This document shows positions 43,440 to 52,701 of a DNA stretch of 64,000 nt, piece after piece. Below the pieces are notes generated by a model that did not search any database, was not told the origin of the DNA, and was given only the letters and a program-made list of their open reading frames with translations. A program made the position numbers and the translations under genes. The stretch comes from CAZPQK01 sp964588695 (GTDB taxonomy: Bacteria > Krumholzibacteriota > Krumholzibacteriia > WVZY01 > JAKEHA01): assembly GCA_964588695.1 (NCBI GenBank), contig CAZPQK010000004.1:1-64000 (forward strand), given 5' to 3'. Within the stretch, counting starts at the first letter, position 1. Each line of letters starts with the position of its first letter.

Positions 43440-44060
43440 ATGCGTAAATGGACTCTGCTCGGGCTAGCCACACTAGCCGTGTTTCTTTTAAGCGAGGGCA
43501 CTATGGAAGCTAAGAACAAAGTCACTGTCCCGGAGGGATTCGAAGTTGCCACGTTTGCCGGTGGATGTTTTTGGTGCATGGAACCTCCGTTCGACAAAGT
43601 CGACGGCGTGGTTTCCACGATTTCCGGATACATCGGCGGCGAAAAGAAAAACCCTACCTACAAGGAAGTCTGTAGCGGCACTACTGGTCACACCGAAGCC
43701 GTACAAGTGGTGTACGACCCCAAGAAAGTCAGCTACGAAGAACTGTTGAAGGTTTACTGGCGAAACATCGATCCGACAACGCCTAACCGGCAGTTTTGCG
43801 ACTATGGTTCGCAGTATCGTCCGGAGATTTTTTATCACAACGACGAGCAGAAGCAACTGGCGACCAAATCAAAACAATCACTAATCGACAGTCGCCGTTT
43901 TGACTTTGTCGTACCCGACATTACTGCTGCATCGACGTTTTACGTCGCCGAAGAGTATCACCAGGACTTCTACTTGAAGGAGCCGGAGCACTACAAAAAG
44001 TACCGGCAGGGCTGCGGCCGCGATCAACGCTTGAAAGACTTGTGGGGAGAGAGTTCGTAA
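43440..44060 (+). CDS. msrA: Exported peptide-methionine (S)-S-oxide reductase
   Basis: This 206-residue MsrA reduces the S epimer of methionine sulfoxide. The catalytic motif GGCFWCMEPPF puts the nucleophile at Cys43; a second Cys46 follows. Conserved HTEAV and DP-T..N-Q-...-D-Y-G-S-Q-Y-R blocks are intact, and CGRD near the C-terminus supplies a resolving Cys candidate. An N-terminal signal (WTLLGLATLAVFLLSEGT) directs it to the periplasm or membrane. The ATG at 43440 follows AGGAG by about 7 bases; the longer frame was discarded. The gene lies in the cytochrome cluster and stops one base before the methyltransferase start. Confidence 0.93.
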   Translation: MRKWTLLGLATLAVFLLSEGTMEAKNKVTVPEGFEVATFAGGCFWCMEPPFDKVDGVVSTISGYIGGEKKNPTYKEVCSGTTGHTEAVQVVYDPKKVSYEELLKVYWRNIDPTTPNRQFCDYGSQYRPEIFYHNDEQKQLATKSKQSLIDSRRFDFVVPDITAASTFYVAEEYHQDFYLKEPEHYKKYRQGCGRDQRLKDLWGESS

Positions 44061-44798
44061 TTGGGAACAACCGCTGGACTTGAACCCTACGGTCGCGCGC
44101 TGCGCGACTTTCATCGGGGAAGCGGTGACGCGACCCTGATGATGTACACCGACCTGGGCGAGGCGGGGGAACTTCCCGCCTCGCTGTTTTTTCGCGGCCC
44201 GGAAGACTACTTTGCCTTCGACGAACTTGGTTTGGAGTTGGCGCGCGGCCGGGTTTTGGATGTCGGCGGCGGAACCGGAGTGCATGCGGCCCCGCTACAG
44301 CAACGCGGGCTAGACGTTACCGTTCTTGAGATTCTTCCGCTACTCGCAGAGATACTGCGCGAGCGCGGCATCCAAGATGTACGCGAAATCGCTCTTCAGG
44401 ATTTTCACGGGGAAACCTACGACACGGTTCTGTGCCTTATGAACGGCACCGGTCCCTTCGAAACCTTAGCCGGACTTGACAGTTTTTTACACGACGCCCC
44501 GCGCCTGCTCCGTCCCGGCGGCCAGGTGATTATTGATTCCGCAAAAGTTGAACGAACTCAGCCACCACTCTCCGCGCCACCAATCGAGTGGCCAGCGCCG
44601 TCCGAAAGCTATGTTGGCGAAGCGTGGATTGTTCTGGAATACGACGGGAAACGTGGAGAACCTTTTCGCGAGTTGTACGTGGACTTTAAGACGCTCGAGA
44701 AACACTGTCTTGCTAACGGGTGGCGGTGCGAGTTGATCTTTGACGGCGAAGGCGACGACGAAGGTTTCGTTGCGCGCCTGACGCGATCGGGAGCATAG
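44061..44798 (+). CDS. Class I SAM-dependent methyltransferase
   Basis: This 245-residue cytoplasmic protein has the SAM motif I as VLDVGGGTGVHAAPL (about residues 65-79), an acidic residue at the end of strand 2 (VTVLEIL), motif IV-like DTVLCLMNGTG and RLLRPGGQVIID. The methyl acceptor cannot be told. The start is TTG at 44061, directly after the MsrA stop, with a GGAGAG run shortly before it; the translation is coupled. The C-terminal region (EHC..NGW..ELIFDGEGDDEGF) contains an acidic patch. It has no membrane segment. Confidence 0.85.
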   Translation: MGTTAGLEPYGRALRDFHRGSGDATLMMYTDLGEAGELPASLFFRGPEDYFAFDELGLELARGRVLDVGGGTGVHAAPLQQRGLDVTVLEILPLLAEILRERGIQDVREIALQDFHGETYDTVLCLMNGTGPFETLAGLDSFLHDAPRLLRPGGQVIIDSAKVERTQPPLSAPPIEWPAPSESYVGEAWIVLEYDGKRGEPFRELYVDFKTLEKHCLANGWRCELIFDGEGDDEGFVARLTRSGA

Positions 44799-44816
44799 CC
44801 CAAACCGAACCTCGCA

Positions 44817-45374
44817 ATGTCACTCTTTTCTTCCCCCCGTGAACGCAACTTTTGGACGCTCGCAGCTATGGCTGTGGTGCTGGTGTTTATGTCGCTGTCA
44901 CTGGCGCAGTCACTAGCAAAGGAGGTCGACGACCAGCGTTGGATCAACGCCGGCTTTGTCGCGGGGATGTTTCTGATAGTGGTTGCGATTGTAACTCAGG
45001 GCCTTCGTGTCCGACCGGGCGGGATCGAAATCGGAATTGGCTTGGGGATTCTTACGGTGTATTTGCTGCTAATGCTGCGAATGAAGATCCCCACCGAACG
45101 AAGTCACTTGATCGAGTATTCGGTGATCGCGCTTTCGGTTTACGAAGCTTTGCGCGAGCGATCACGGAACGGGCGAGGAGTTCGCCTGCCCGGGTTGCTT
45201 GCCGTCGCAATCACGACCGCAATCGGCATGTGGGATGAATTGGCCCAACTGTTTGTACCCGGTCGCGTCTTCGACCTCACCGATATTCTGTTTAACTTTT
45301 TGGCTGCGACCATTGCCGTTGTCGGTGCGGGAACACTCGCTTGGGTTCGCGAAGTGTTTAGTTCGAAACAGTAG
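44817..45374 (+). CDS. VanZ-like membrane protein
   Basis: This 185-residue inner-membrane protein has four to five TM helices. The VanZ signature is present: RSHLIEYSVIALSVYEALRER, then IGMWDELAQLFVPGRVFDLTDILFNFLAA (E-x-x-Q-x-x-x-P-x-R-x-x-x-x-x-D). VanZ-like proteins are of uncertain function, some affecting glycopeptide susceptibility. The gene follows the methyltransferase by 18 bp with no clear ribosome binding site. Its last 17 bp overlap the convergent SnoaL-like gene. Confidence 0.85.
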   Translation: MSLFSSPRERNFWTLAAMAVVLVFMSLSLAQSLAKEVDDQRWINAGFVAGMFLIVVAIVTQGLRVRPGGIEIGIGLGILTVYLLLMLRMKIPTERSHLIEYSVIALSVYEALRERSRNGRGVRLPGLLAVAITTAIGMWDELAQLFVPGRVFDLTDILFNFLAATIAVVGAGTLAWVREVFSSKQ

Positions 45375-45834
45375 GCGCACTGTTCCACATGTCCAGCTGC
45401 ATGCGCCACTTTCCGTCGTTTTCTCGCTTCCACACAATCAGATACTTGCCTCGCTTTGGCCCCCACGGCGACCCTTCGTGCTCACCGCTAACCGTGTAGT
45501 ATCCATAGTCGGTCGCAACATCGCCGATGACTTCGATACCGGTCGGCGTAACCTTGTGCATGATGATCTTGCTGTTCGGCTTCCATTTCCAGTACTCGCG
45601 AATCTTGTCGCGACCAACAATCATCTCGGAGCTGGTCGGGAAAATCACCGCATCCTGTGTGTACAACTCTGCAATCGCGTCGGCATCTCCATTAATGAAC
45701 GCCGCCGAGAATGCGTTGGCTTGTCGGGCGATCTCCTTTTCGCTCGACGATAGCGCCGAGTGGCCGGGACTGTTAACTACACCTGCCATTAGCAATGTCA
45801 GTAACACCCCGCCGATTCCGTTTAACTTTTTCAA
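45358..45834 (-). CDS. Exported SnoaL/DUF4440-like (NTF2-fold) protein
   Basis: This 158-residue protein has a signal peptide (MKKLNGIGGVLLTLLMAGVVNS...). An NTF2-like domain of about 125 residues follows, with EIARQANAFSAAFINGDADAIAELYTQDAVIFPTSSEMIVGRDKI and the C-terminal WKRENDGKWRMQLDMWNS strand. Proteins of this kind (SgcJ/EcaC/DUF4440) bind small ligands or act as unspecified enzymes. The start is TTG at 45834 with AGGAGG 7 bases upstream. The gene faces the VanZ-like gene and overlaps it by 17 bp. The promoter of the GH16 gene on the other strand lies just to its right. Confidence 0.8.
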   Translation of the reverse strand: MKKLNGIGGVLLTLLMAGVVNSPGHSALSSSEKEIARQANAFSAAFINGDADAIAELYTQDAVIFPTSSEMIVGRDKIREYWKWKPNSKIIMHKVTPTGIEVIGDVATDYGYYTVSGEHEGSPWGPKRGKYLIVWKRENDGKWRMQLDMWNSAPTVSN

Positions 45835-45891
45835 TGATCAACCTCCTGATACGCGAACGTAGTGCACAGCGGAAAGGTTCCCGATGTCAGC

Positions 45892-45920
45892 TTGCGAGTT
45901 GTTCTTATACCGAGTATAAT
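45892..45920 (+). promoter_or_regulatory. Strong sigma-70-type promoter TTGCGA-17-TATAAT
   Basis: TTGCGA (45892-45897), a 17-bp spacer and a perfect TATAAT (45915-45920) lie in an A/T-rich block. The GH16 GTG follows about 60 bp downstream with its own AGGAGG, so this is a leadered promoter. Confidence 0.65.
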
Positions 45921-45985
45921 TAACCCATAGTATTCTTCTTTTCCACTTTTCCCGTTTTGCATCGTTGTCTTGTCCAGGAGGACTC

Positions 45986-47866
45986 GTGAAGCGCACATCC
46001 CTGCTCACAGCAACCGCAGTTGTTCTATCCGGGCTGTCCCTGGCGCCCGCACATGCAACCTATTCTCTGGTTTGGTACGACGAGTTTAATGGAACAAGCC
46101 TGAACACCGCGGACTGGAACTACGACATCGGAACCGGCTGCCCGTCGTTATGCGGCTGGGGGAATAACGAACTACAGTATTATCGCTCAGAAAACGTCGC
46201 CGTTTCCGACGGCCGACTAACCATTACAGCCAAGTCCGAGACATTCGGTGGATCGCTGTTCACTTCGGGAAAAATCCACACCAAGGGCAAACAGTACTTT
46301 ACCTACGGGCGCATGGAAATGCGCGCAAAGATCCCAACCGGCGGTGGGATGTGGCCCGCCTTCTGGATGCTGCCCGAGAACGACGTGTACGGTGGTTGGG
46401 CGGCGAGCGGCGAAATCGACATCATGGAGGCGGCCAACGCGACGGACTACATTAACGGTACTATTCACTATGGCGGCGCCTGGCCCAACAACGCGTTTAC
46501 CGGTGGGTCGTATAATCCCGGTGGAGTGAACTTTTCTGACGACTTTCATGTGTACGCAATCGAGTGGGAACCCAACATCATTCGCTGGTACGTCGATGGA
46601 GTTTTGTACTCTAACAAAACCAACACGCAGTGGCATAGCGACGGAGCACCGGGCAATCCGCTCGCCCCGTTTGACCAGGACTTCTACGTTATCCTGAACG
46701 CCGCAGTCGGCGGTAACTACACCGGGTGTACCAACTCGGGATGCATCACTGCAAGTCTCCCACAACACTATGTTATCGACTACGTGCGCGTGTACCAGGA
46801 CATTCCCAACACGCTACCGACAGTTGCGATTACAGCGCCCGGGACCGGCAGCACGTTGCCGACCGGTAACGTCACCATCGACGCCACCGCGTCGGACTCG
46901 GATGGTTCGATCGATCGCGTGGAGTTTTGGAATGGTTACGACTACTTAGGCGAAGATTCGAGCCCCCCGTACTCATTCACGTGGACAGGAGTTAGCGACG
47001 GTTGCTACACAATTGTTGCTCGCACTATCGACAATCAGGGCGGAGTGCAAACCGACCAGGTCGATGTTACGGTCGGACTCGGCTGCGGCCAGTTGCCATA
47101 CAACGGCTCCGCGGTTGTATTGCCCGCCACGATACAGGCCGAAGATTATGACACCGGTGGCGAGGGCGTGGCTTATCACGACATCGATTCGGGCAACAAC
47201 GGTGGCCAGTACCGCTCCGATGACGTCGACATCGAAGCCTGCACGGACGTGGGCGGCGGGTTTAACGTGGGCTGGACCGAACCCACTGAGTACGTGGAGT
47301 ACACCGTCGACGTACCCAACGCCGGCGACCATACTTTCGAGATTCGTGTCGCATCGCAAGATGGCGGCGGTTCATTTCGCCTGGAGTTTGAAGGTATCGA
47401 CAAAACCGGGACTATCGTGGTGCCCCAAACCGGCGGATGGCAGGTGTGGACAACGGTAAGCACAACGGTCAACCTTGATGCGGGTGTACAAACCATGCGG
47501 TTTGTCCCAGTGACTAACGGCTTCAACGTTAATTATTTTGACGTCGTGTCGGCCCCGACGGCGATCGCTCCCGCCGGAACCGCTCCTAAGACTGCGCTGT
47601 ATCCGGCTTATCCAAACCCCTTCAATCCCACCACCACCATTGCTTTTGACATCGCGTCACGCGTGAATGTCTCGCTTTCCGTCTACGACGTTTCGGGTCG
47701 GTTGGTCCGAACGCTGTTGGACAAAGAGTCCATCGCTGCCGGGCGCCACTCTCATGTTTGGGACGGCCGCGACAGCAACGGCGAGCTTTCAGCGGCGGGA
47801 GTCTACTTTTATCGACTTCGCGCTGGCGATTTTGTTGAAACTCGCAAACTGGTAATGGTGAAGTAG
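45986..47866 (+). CDS. Secreted GH16 beta-glucanase with Ig-like, CBM6 and T9SS/FlgD-like domains
   Basis: This 626-residue exported hydrolase starts at GTG 45986, with AGGAGG 4 bases upstream, and a signal peptide (about 1-24). The GH16 catalytic domain spans about 27-280; the active-site motif is GEIDIMEA (nucleophile Glu143, Asp145, acid/base Glu148), with WPAFWMLPEN before it and WEPNIIRWYVDG after it. The likely substrate is a beta-1,3-glucan (laminarin-like); this is a family inference. An Ig-like linker (about 285-370) and a CBM6-like domain (about 378-520, starting PATIQAEDYDTGGEGVAYHD) follow. The end is the sorting domain with AYPNPFNPTTTIAFDI and RKLVMVK. It stands alone with a strong promoter. 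Confidence 0.92.
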   Translation: MKRTSLLTATAVVLSGLSLAPAHATYSLVWYDEFNGTSLNTADWNYDIGTGCPSLCGWGNNELQYYRSENVAVSDGRLTITAKSETFGGSLFTSGKIHTKGKQYFTYGRMEMRAKIPTGGGMWPAFWMLPENDVYGGWAASGEIDIMEAANATDYINGTIHYGGAWPNNAFTGGSYNPGGVNFSDDFHVYAIEWEPNIIRWYVDGVLYSNKTNTQWHSDGAPGNPLAPFDQDFYVILNAAVGGNYTGCTNSGCITASLPQHYVIDYVRVYQDIPNTLPTVAITAPGTGSTLPTGNVTIDATASDSDGSIDRVEFWNGYDYLGEDSSPPYSFTWTGVSDGCYTIVARTIDNQGGVQTDQVDVTVGLGCGQLPYNGSAVVLPATIQAEDYDTGGEGVAYHDIDSGNNGGQYRSDDVDIEACTDVGGGFNVGWTEPTEYVEYTVDVPNAGDHTFEIRVASQDGGGSFRLEFEGIDKTGTIVVPQTGGWQVWTTVSTTVNLDAGVQTMRFVPVTNGFNVNYFDVVSAPTAIAPAGTAPKTALYPAYPNPFNPTTTIAFDIASRVNVSLSVYDVSGRLVRTLLDKESIAAGRHSHVWDGRDSNGELSAAGVYFYRLRAGDFVETRKLVMVK

Positions 47867-47873
47867 CTCGGCG

Positions 47874-48995
47874 CTAGCGGGAAGTTGCCGTCAGGTGTGC
47901 GTTCAACTCCTGCACGGTTGCCTGAATCACACCCAAGAGCGCGGGATAACCGGACTGGTCAAGGGTCAGCCCCGCAACCGCAATATCGAGCTTGGGAATG
48001 TAGAACGCCGTCGTCCCCCAAAAACCGCTGTGCTCGAAAACGTCAAAACCAGCAACACTCTTGGGGAAGAGGCCCAGACGATTCTGCTTGGGATCACAGT
48101 GTCCGGGTGCGGACGTCATCAGTTCCAACGTCGATTCATTTTCAAAAACGCGTCCGCGAAACAACGCGGCCATAAACGCGGCCATGTCGTGGCAGGACGC
48201 CATGAGTCCACCACCCCCAAAGCCGTCCACTGTTCCGCTAATGTCGGTCATATCGCGCCCATAAAGGTACTGGCGCGCGGGAACGGCTGCCGTAGCGGGA
48301 GCGCTTTCATGGATCTCCCACCAGGTCGCGCGAAGCTCGTTGTCGGCAAAACGCATCGACTCGCGAATCGCGGCACCCAGTGTCTGCCCGGTCAGTCTTT
48401 CGATCGCGTGGCCGAGTAGAATGTAACCCGTGTCAGAGTAGCTAAACACTTCGCCCGGATCCCCAATAGGACCGGGCCGCTTTCCCATTTCCGCAACCTG
48501 TTCCGTACGCGTCCACACCTTTTGCGGATCATCAAACACCATGTGAACGTACTGCAAGTCGGCGTGGTCGGGGAAACCCGCGCAGTGCATCATGGTTTGA
48601 CGAACTGTAATTGCATTCATGTCGTACCCAAACGACTCCAGCTGCCGCACGAAAGGTGCGTCAATCACCGACGCAAGCGGTGCATCCAGATCGACTTTGC
48701 CCTGCTCCCAAAGTCGAAGCAGGGTAGCGGCTGTATAAGTTTTGGTATTGCTGGCAATTCGAGCGGGGGTGTCGGTCGTTAGCGGAGTGTTCGCCGTGTC
48801 GGCGACGCCCGCCGCCGCGCCGTAGGATGTGAGCGAAGAATTACCAAACACATAAACGGCGTAGCCGCGAACTTTTGGGTCGGCCTGATTGGTCTCGTCC
48901 AGACGCTCCTGGAGCGAAGCGCGCAACTCGTTGGCTTGCGATGCTACCGGTACAAGTGCAAAACAAAAAGCTAACGCAACGATCCTTCGCTTCAT
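47874..48995 (-). CDS. Exported beta-lactamase-family serine hydrolase (class C/EstB-like)
   Basis: This 373-residue serine hydrolase has a signal peptide (MKRRIVALAFCFALVPVASQA). The nucleophile motif S-x-x-K is Ser82-Asn-Thr-Lys85, the second motif is YSDTG (Tyr186, with Asp in place of the Asn of class C lactamases) and a late HSGFWG serves as the H/K-x-G triad. Such enzymes may be peptidases, esterases or lactamases; the Asp variant is common in the esterase/peptidase members. GAGGG precedes the ATG. It lies 32 bp downstream of a Ser/Thr kinase gene on the same strand, so the two probably form an operon. It ends 7 bp from the convergent GH16 gene. Confidence 0.88.
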   Translation of the reverse strand: MKRRIVALAFCFALVPVASQANELRASLQERLDETNQADPKVRGYAVYVFGNSSLTSYGAAAGVADTANTPLTTDTPARIASNTKTYTAATLLRLWEQGKVDLDAPLASVIDAPFVRQLESFGYDMNAITVRQTMMHCAGFPDHADLQYVHMVFDDPQKVWTRTEQVAEMGKRPGPIGDPGEVFSYSDTGYILLGHAIERLTGQTLGAAIRESMRFADNELRATWWEIHESAPATAAVPARQYLYGRDMTDISGTVDGFGGGGLMASCHDMAAFMAALFRGRVFENESTLELMTSAPGHCDPKQNRLGLFPKSVAGFDVFEHSGFWGTTAFYIPKLDIAVAGLTLDQSGYPALLGVIQATVQELNAHLTATSR

Positions 48996-49027
48996 TTACC
49001 CTCAATCCCTTTCTGCGTCATGGTCCG

Positions 49028-51718
49028 TCATTTCAAAAGCGCCCGGCGCCAGTCGGTTACAAAGTGAATGGGTGATATTTCGGCGTCACGGCCCTCGTTG
49101 TTAGATCCGGCATGGATGATGCGCTCGCCATCGGGATGCACGTCAAAGGGAATCCCGTCTGGCGTTAACCCGGACACCGTTAATAGCGTTTTAGGATCGC
49201 TAAACTGAAAACTTTCGCCGGACGTTTCTACATCATATACAACTACTTCGTTGCCGTAACCGTGAACATATAACTTCTCACCGTTGGCTTGCCATTGCGG
49301 CCACACCGCGCCCTTGGTTGAAATCTGCCACTTGCGAGAACTCACCGACGCGGGCATTACGAACACTTCCCACGACGTGACCGAATAGCTTCCGTAAGCG
49401 ATCCAACGGCCGTCCGGTGAATAGCGTGCGCCATATCCACCTTTGTCCAAAACAACACTCATCTCTCCGGTTGCGATGTCAATATGCATCAGAGTAGACA
49501 CGCGGTTCGTGTCGGGAAGGTTGTGGAAAGCCAGCACACCCGTCCCGTCGCGAGAGACATCGGTGGTGTGGATGTGGGACTGACCACTTTCGTAGTGGAC
49601 CGTGACTCCGCCAGTACCTTGTACCGGCCGGCTCAAAACCCGATAGTTGTTACCGTGACGCGACGTGTAAAACACTCGCTCACCATCCGGCGACCAGCAC
49701 GGACCATATTCGTCGCCTTCTTCGAAGGTAAAACGCGTGCGCTGCCCGCTGTTTGAGTCGACCAACCACAAGTCGCGACCCAAAGGCGCGTCGCCGTCAA
49801 CCTCTACAACCAAACGCGACGCATCCGGCGAAAACCGCGGCATGTAAAGCTGACCGGGCTCGCCTAGGGGAACGTTGGCGCGCCGCTCGAATTCCATCCA
49901 GGTGAGCAAGCGTTCGACCGACGCCGAGCCCGTTTGGAAAAGCATCTCACCAGTGGGTAGCACGGAATACGAACCGGCGCCAGCCGCGCCGCTGGCGATC
50001 AAGACCTGCTCTACCAAGGGAACAGCGCCGCCGAGCGATTGATTCGACTCCCAGTCCCACGGCGTTGCAAACAGTACACCTTCTTTGGTAGTAAACAAGT
50101 AGCCATCCGCGTACTCGGCCTGGCTTTCGGTGGTGGTTACCAGTTCGCGCTCACCACCAACCAACGATTGCTTGTAAACCGTAAACTGGTTTCCTTCGTC
50201 GCGAGTTAAATACAAGAAGTCATCGCCGCCGGGAAGGAATCGCGGATGACGATGCGAGTCTTCGTCGTCTGTCATCTTAGTTATTGCTGTTGGTTCACCG
50301 CCGATAGCGGGAACGCGAAAGATGTGGCTTTCCGCAGTGGGTGCAAACACAATCACTCCGGCCTCGTTCCATGTGCCCCCCTTGCCATTCTCTGCGCGGC
50401 ACAACGTCACCGGCGGACCACCCGCGACCGCCACCTTGCGCAACTTGCCGTCCTGCACCGTAAAGAAACCGATGAACTTGCTGTCGGGTGACCAGAATGG
50501 ATAAGTCGCGTCGTCAGTGCCCGTAATTTTTACCGACTCGCCTTTGCTGAGATGTCGCAAGTACAAGTACACAACCCCGTCGGTGTCACGCGCCGAAAAC
50601 GCCACCATCGTGCCGTCGGGTGACAGCGTGCCGGGTCCGGGCGAAGCGCCATCCATGTCAAAACGCGTATCGCGCTCGGCAGGAATCATCGTGTGGTACA
50701 CCGGCGCGAGCGGAGCCGAAGGCGCGAGTAACTTCCAACCGGCAAGTGCGCCGGCGGCCAGCATGGCTATCGCGACGGCGACAACAACCGGCCAGCCCAT
50801 TCCGCCGCTTTTGGTTTCGGGAACAGAGTCCGGATCGAACGCTGGCATCGACAACAGCGAACTGCTTTGCCCGCCGTCGCCCAAAAGAATTCGCGCTTCG
50901 CCGATGTCGCGAAGGCGAAACTGCGGGTCGCGCATCAGGCAGCGCTCGATGAGTCGACACAGCAACGGTTCGTCATCAACCGGCAGCTTACTCCAGTCGG
51001 GTTCAGCGCGCAGAACCGCGGCCAAAGTGTCGCTGACGGTTTCGCCTTCAAACAGCAACTCGCCGGTCACCATCTCCCACAGTATTGCGCCGAACGCCCA
51101 AATGTCGGCGCGGCGATCGACATTTCGCCCCCGCGCCTGTTCCGGGCTCATGTACGCGGCGGTGCCAAGTATCGTCCCGGCTTGCGTCATAGCGGCAGTA
51201 ATCGTAGGCGAACTCATCGGGCTGTTAACGGCGTCTTCGGCGTCGCCATACCACGCACGTGCCAAACCAAAGTCGAGGATCTTGGCGTCGCCGCTTTGCG
51301 TGATCATTATGTTGGCGGGTTTAAGATCGCGATGCACGATCCCCTTTTCGTGCGCGGCTTCCAGACCGGTGGCCACCTGACGGGCAATATGCTTAACGTC
51401 ATCGAGTGGAAGCTTGCCCGACGCAAGCACTGTCGCGAGGTCTTTTCCGTCCACCAGCTCCATAACCAGAAAGCGGGTGTTGTCTAGCTCCTCGAATCCA
51501 TAAACCGACGCGACGTTGGGGTGCTGCAGGCTGGCAAGTGTTCGCGCTTCGCGGTCGAAGCGCGCGACGCGCTCGGGGTCGCCGGAAAGCTCTGTCGGTA
51601 GTACTTTAATAGCGACTTCACGGTCGAGCTTGGTGTCGCGACCGCGGAAGACTTCACCCATGCCACCTTTGCCGAGCATTTCGGTGACCTGGTAGTTCCC
51701 TAGTGTTTTTCCGATCAA
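49028..51718 (-). CDS. Ser/Thr protein kinase with TM helix and TolB-like beta-propeller
   Basis: This 896-residue protein starts at TTG 51718, chosen because GGAG lies 7 bases before it and the kinase domain begins at once (LIGKTLGNYQVTEMLGKGG). The kinase motifs are GKGGMGEV, VAIKVL, HRDLKPANI and DFG, all intact, with an activation loop rich in Ser/Thr. One TM helix follows (GWPVVVAVAIAMLAAGALAGW, about 315-335). The C-terminal half is a PD40/TolB propeller of about six blades (SPDGTMVAFSARD, SPDSKFIGFFT, SPDGERVFYTSRHG, SPDGRWIAYGSYS). The propeller should face the periplasm and bind an unknown ligand. A serine hydrolase gene follows 32 bp downstream. Confidence 0.93.
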   Translation of the reverse strand: MIGKTLGNYQVTEMLGKGGMGEVFRGRDTKLDREVAIKVLPTELSGDPERVARFDREARTLASLQHPNVASVYGFEELDNTRFLVMELVDGKDLATVLASGKLPLDDVKHIARQVATGLEAAHEKGIVHRDLKPANIMITQSGDAKILDFGLARAWYGDAEDAVNSPMSSPTITAAMTQAGTILGTAAYMSPEQARGRNVDRRADIWAFGAILWEMVTGELLFEGETVSDTLAAVLRAEPDWSKLPVDDEPLLCRLIERCLMRDPQFRLRDIGEARILLGDGGQSSSLLSMPAFDPDSVPETKSGGMGWPVVVAVAIAMLAAGALAGWKLLAPSAPLAPVYHTMIPAERDTRFDMDGASPGPGTLSPDGTMVAFSARDTDGVVYLYLRHLSKGESVKITGTDDATYPFWSPDSKFIGFFTVQDGKLRKVAVAGGPPVTLCRAENGKGGTWNEAGVIVFAPTAESHIFRVPAIGGEPTAITKMTDDEDSHRHPRFLPGGDDFLYLTRDEGNQFTVYKQSLVGGERELVTTTESQAEYADGYLFTTKEGVLFATPWDWESNQSLGGAVPLVEQVLIASGAAGAGSYSVLPTGEMLFQTGSASVERLLTWMEFERRANVPLGEPGQLYMPRFSPDASRLVVEVDGDAPLGRDLWLVDSNSGQRTRFTFEEGDEYGPCWSPDGERVFYTSRHGNNYRVLSRPVQGTGGVTVHYESGQSHIHTTDVSRDGTGVLAFHNLPDTNRVSTLMHIDIATGEMSVVLDKGGYGARYSPDGRWIAYGSYSVTSWEVFVMPASVSSRKWQISTKGAVWPQWQANGEKLYVHGYGNEVVVYDVETSGESFQFSDPKTLLTVSGLTPDGIPFDVHPDGERIIHAGSNNEGRDAEISPIHFVTDWRRALLK

Positions 51719-51874
51719 TACGTATCTCCGGCGCTGAAGAGAAGGATTCGGCAAGCTTAACCGATATAGCCAACCGATTTTAGTCCCTTTTCGTCTCTCG
51801 CCGATTGCAACTTGATCGACGAATCTTGAACGCCGTAGACTGGAACCTTCACCTTAAGGGAAGGGAACGCCTCG

Positions 51875-52648
51875 ATGAGTACACTAACTTTGCTCGCTCG
51901 CCGGTTTACGCCAGTACCGGTTGTGCTCGGCTTGTTGTTTCTGGCTGGGTGCGGCGACGACGGTTCGCCGTCTCCGACCCAAACCACCGGCGGTAACCCT
52001 CCGCCACCGATCTCGGTCCACTACGGATTTTCCTCCAATACGCCGCGAACGTTGGCGGCAGATGCGTTCGCCTGGCCACCATCGCCTCCCGGGATGATCG
52101 ACGACTTTCCAAGCACGTCGTTCACCACGCCAGACGGCGTAACAATTTTTCACGACATTGGAAACAACCTGTTCTTTGACGATGCTTATCTGTTGCCCGA
52201 CCAGGCGGCACAAGGTACGGGCATCGAAGACGACGCGATGTGGGGGCAACCACGACCGACCAGCGCGCAACAAGGCATCATTGAAGCAGTGATTATTCAG
52301 TTTGCGGCCGCGGTCGACAGTGTCGGTTTTGATTTCAATTGGGCCATCAGCGGTAGCGCGGCACCGGCAGTGGTTGAGGTGGCGGTGAGCGAGCAAATAG
52401 GCGGCGGCGAGTTTGTCTCCCTCGCTTTGCCCAATTCGTACGACGCTGGCGCGGTGTTTGGGAACAGCCTGGGCAGGTCCGGCCGCGTGGGCTTTACGCT
52501 GGCATCCCTGGCAGACGCGGGCATAAACCTGTCTGGAATTCGGATGGTCACGATTTTTGTCGACGTGATAAGCACGCAGGGATCCACCAGTGCTTTTGCC
52601 GTGGACAACTTTACGGCGATTAGCCCGGGACAGGCCCCGCCACAATAG
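51875..52648 (+). CDS. Putative lipoprotein of unknown function
   Basis: This 257-residue protein has a lipobox in GLLFLAGC (Cys27), followed by a Gly/Ser/Pro-rich linker (DDGSPSPTQTTGGNPPPP). The mature domain (about 50-250) is beta-rich with aromatic turns (FSSNTPRTLAADAFAWPPSPPG, VIIQFAAAVDSVGFDFNWAISG, GIRMVTIFVDVI). It resembles a jelly-roll/discoidin-like fold, but I do not recognise a family. AAGGGAAGGGAA precedes the ATG by several bases. Possible -35/-10 TTGATC-18-TAGACT lies just upstream. A stem-loop follows (52673-52701). Confidence 0.7.
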   Translation: MSTLTLLARRFTPVPVVLGLLFLAGCGDDGSPSPTQTTGGNPPPPISVHYGFSSNTPRTLAADAFAWPPSPPGMIDDFPSTSFTTPDGVTIFHDIGNNLFFDDAYLLPDQAAQGTGIEDDAMWGQPRPTSAQQGIIEAVIIQFAAAVDSVGFDFNWAISGSAAPAVVEVAVSEQIGGGEFVSLALPNSYDAGAVFGNSLGRSGRVGFTLASLADAGINLSGIRMVTIFVDVISTQGSTSAFAVDNFTAISPGQAPPQ

Positions 52649-52672
52649 CGTTGCCTAACTTCTTATCAGTTC

Positions 52673-52701
52673 ACGGGCTAGGGCCGCTTGCCCTAGCCCG
52701 T
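52673..52701 (+). terminator. Perfect 12-bp stem-loop after the lipoprotein gene
   Basis: ACGGGCTAGGGC (52673-52684) pairs with GCCCTAGCCCGT (52690-52701) around CGCTT. It lacks a strong T-run (TGTTGTG follows), so termination may be moderate. The loop and right arm also contain the -35 of mqnE. Confidence 0.6.
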
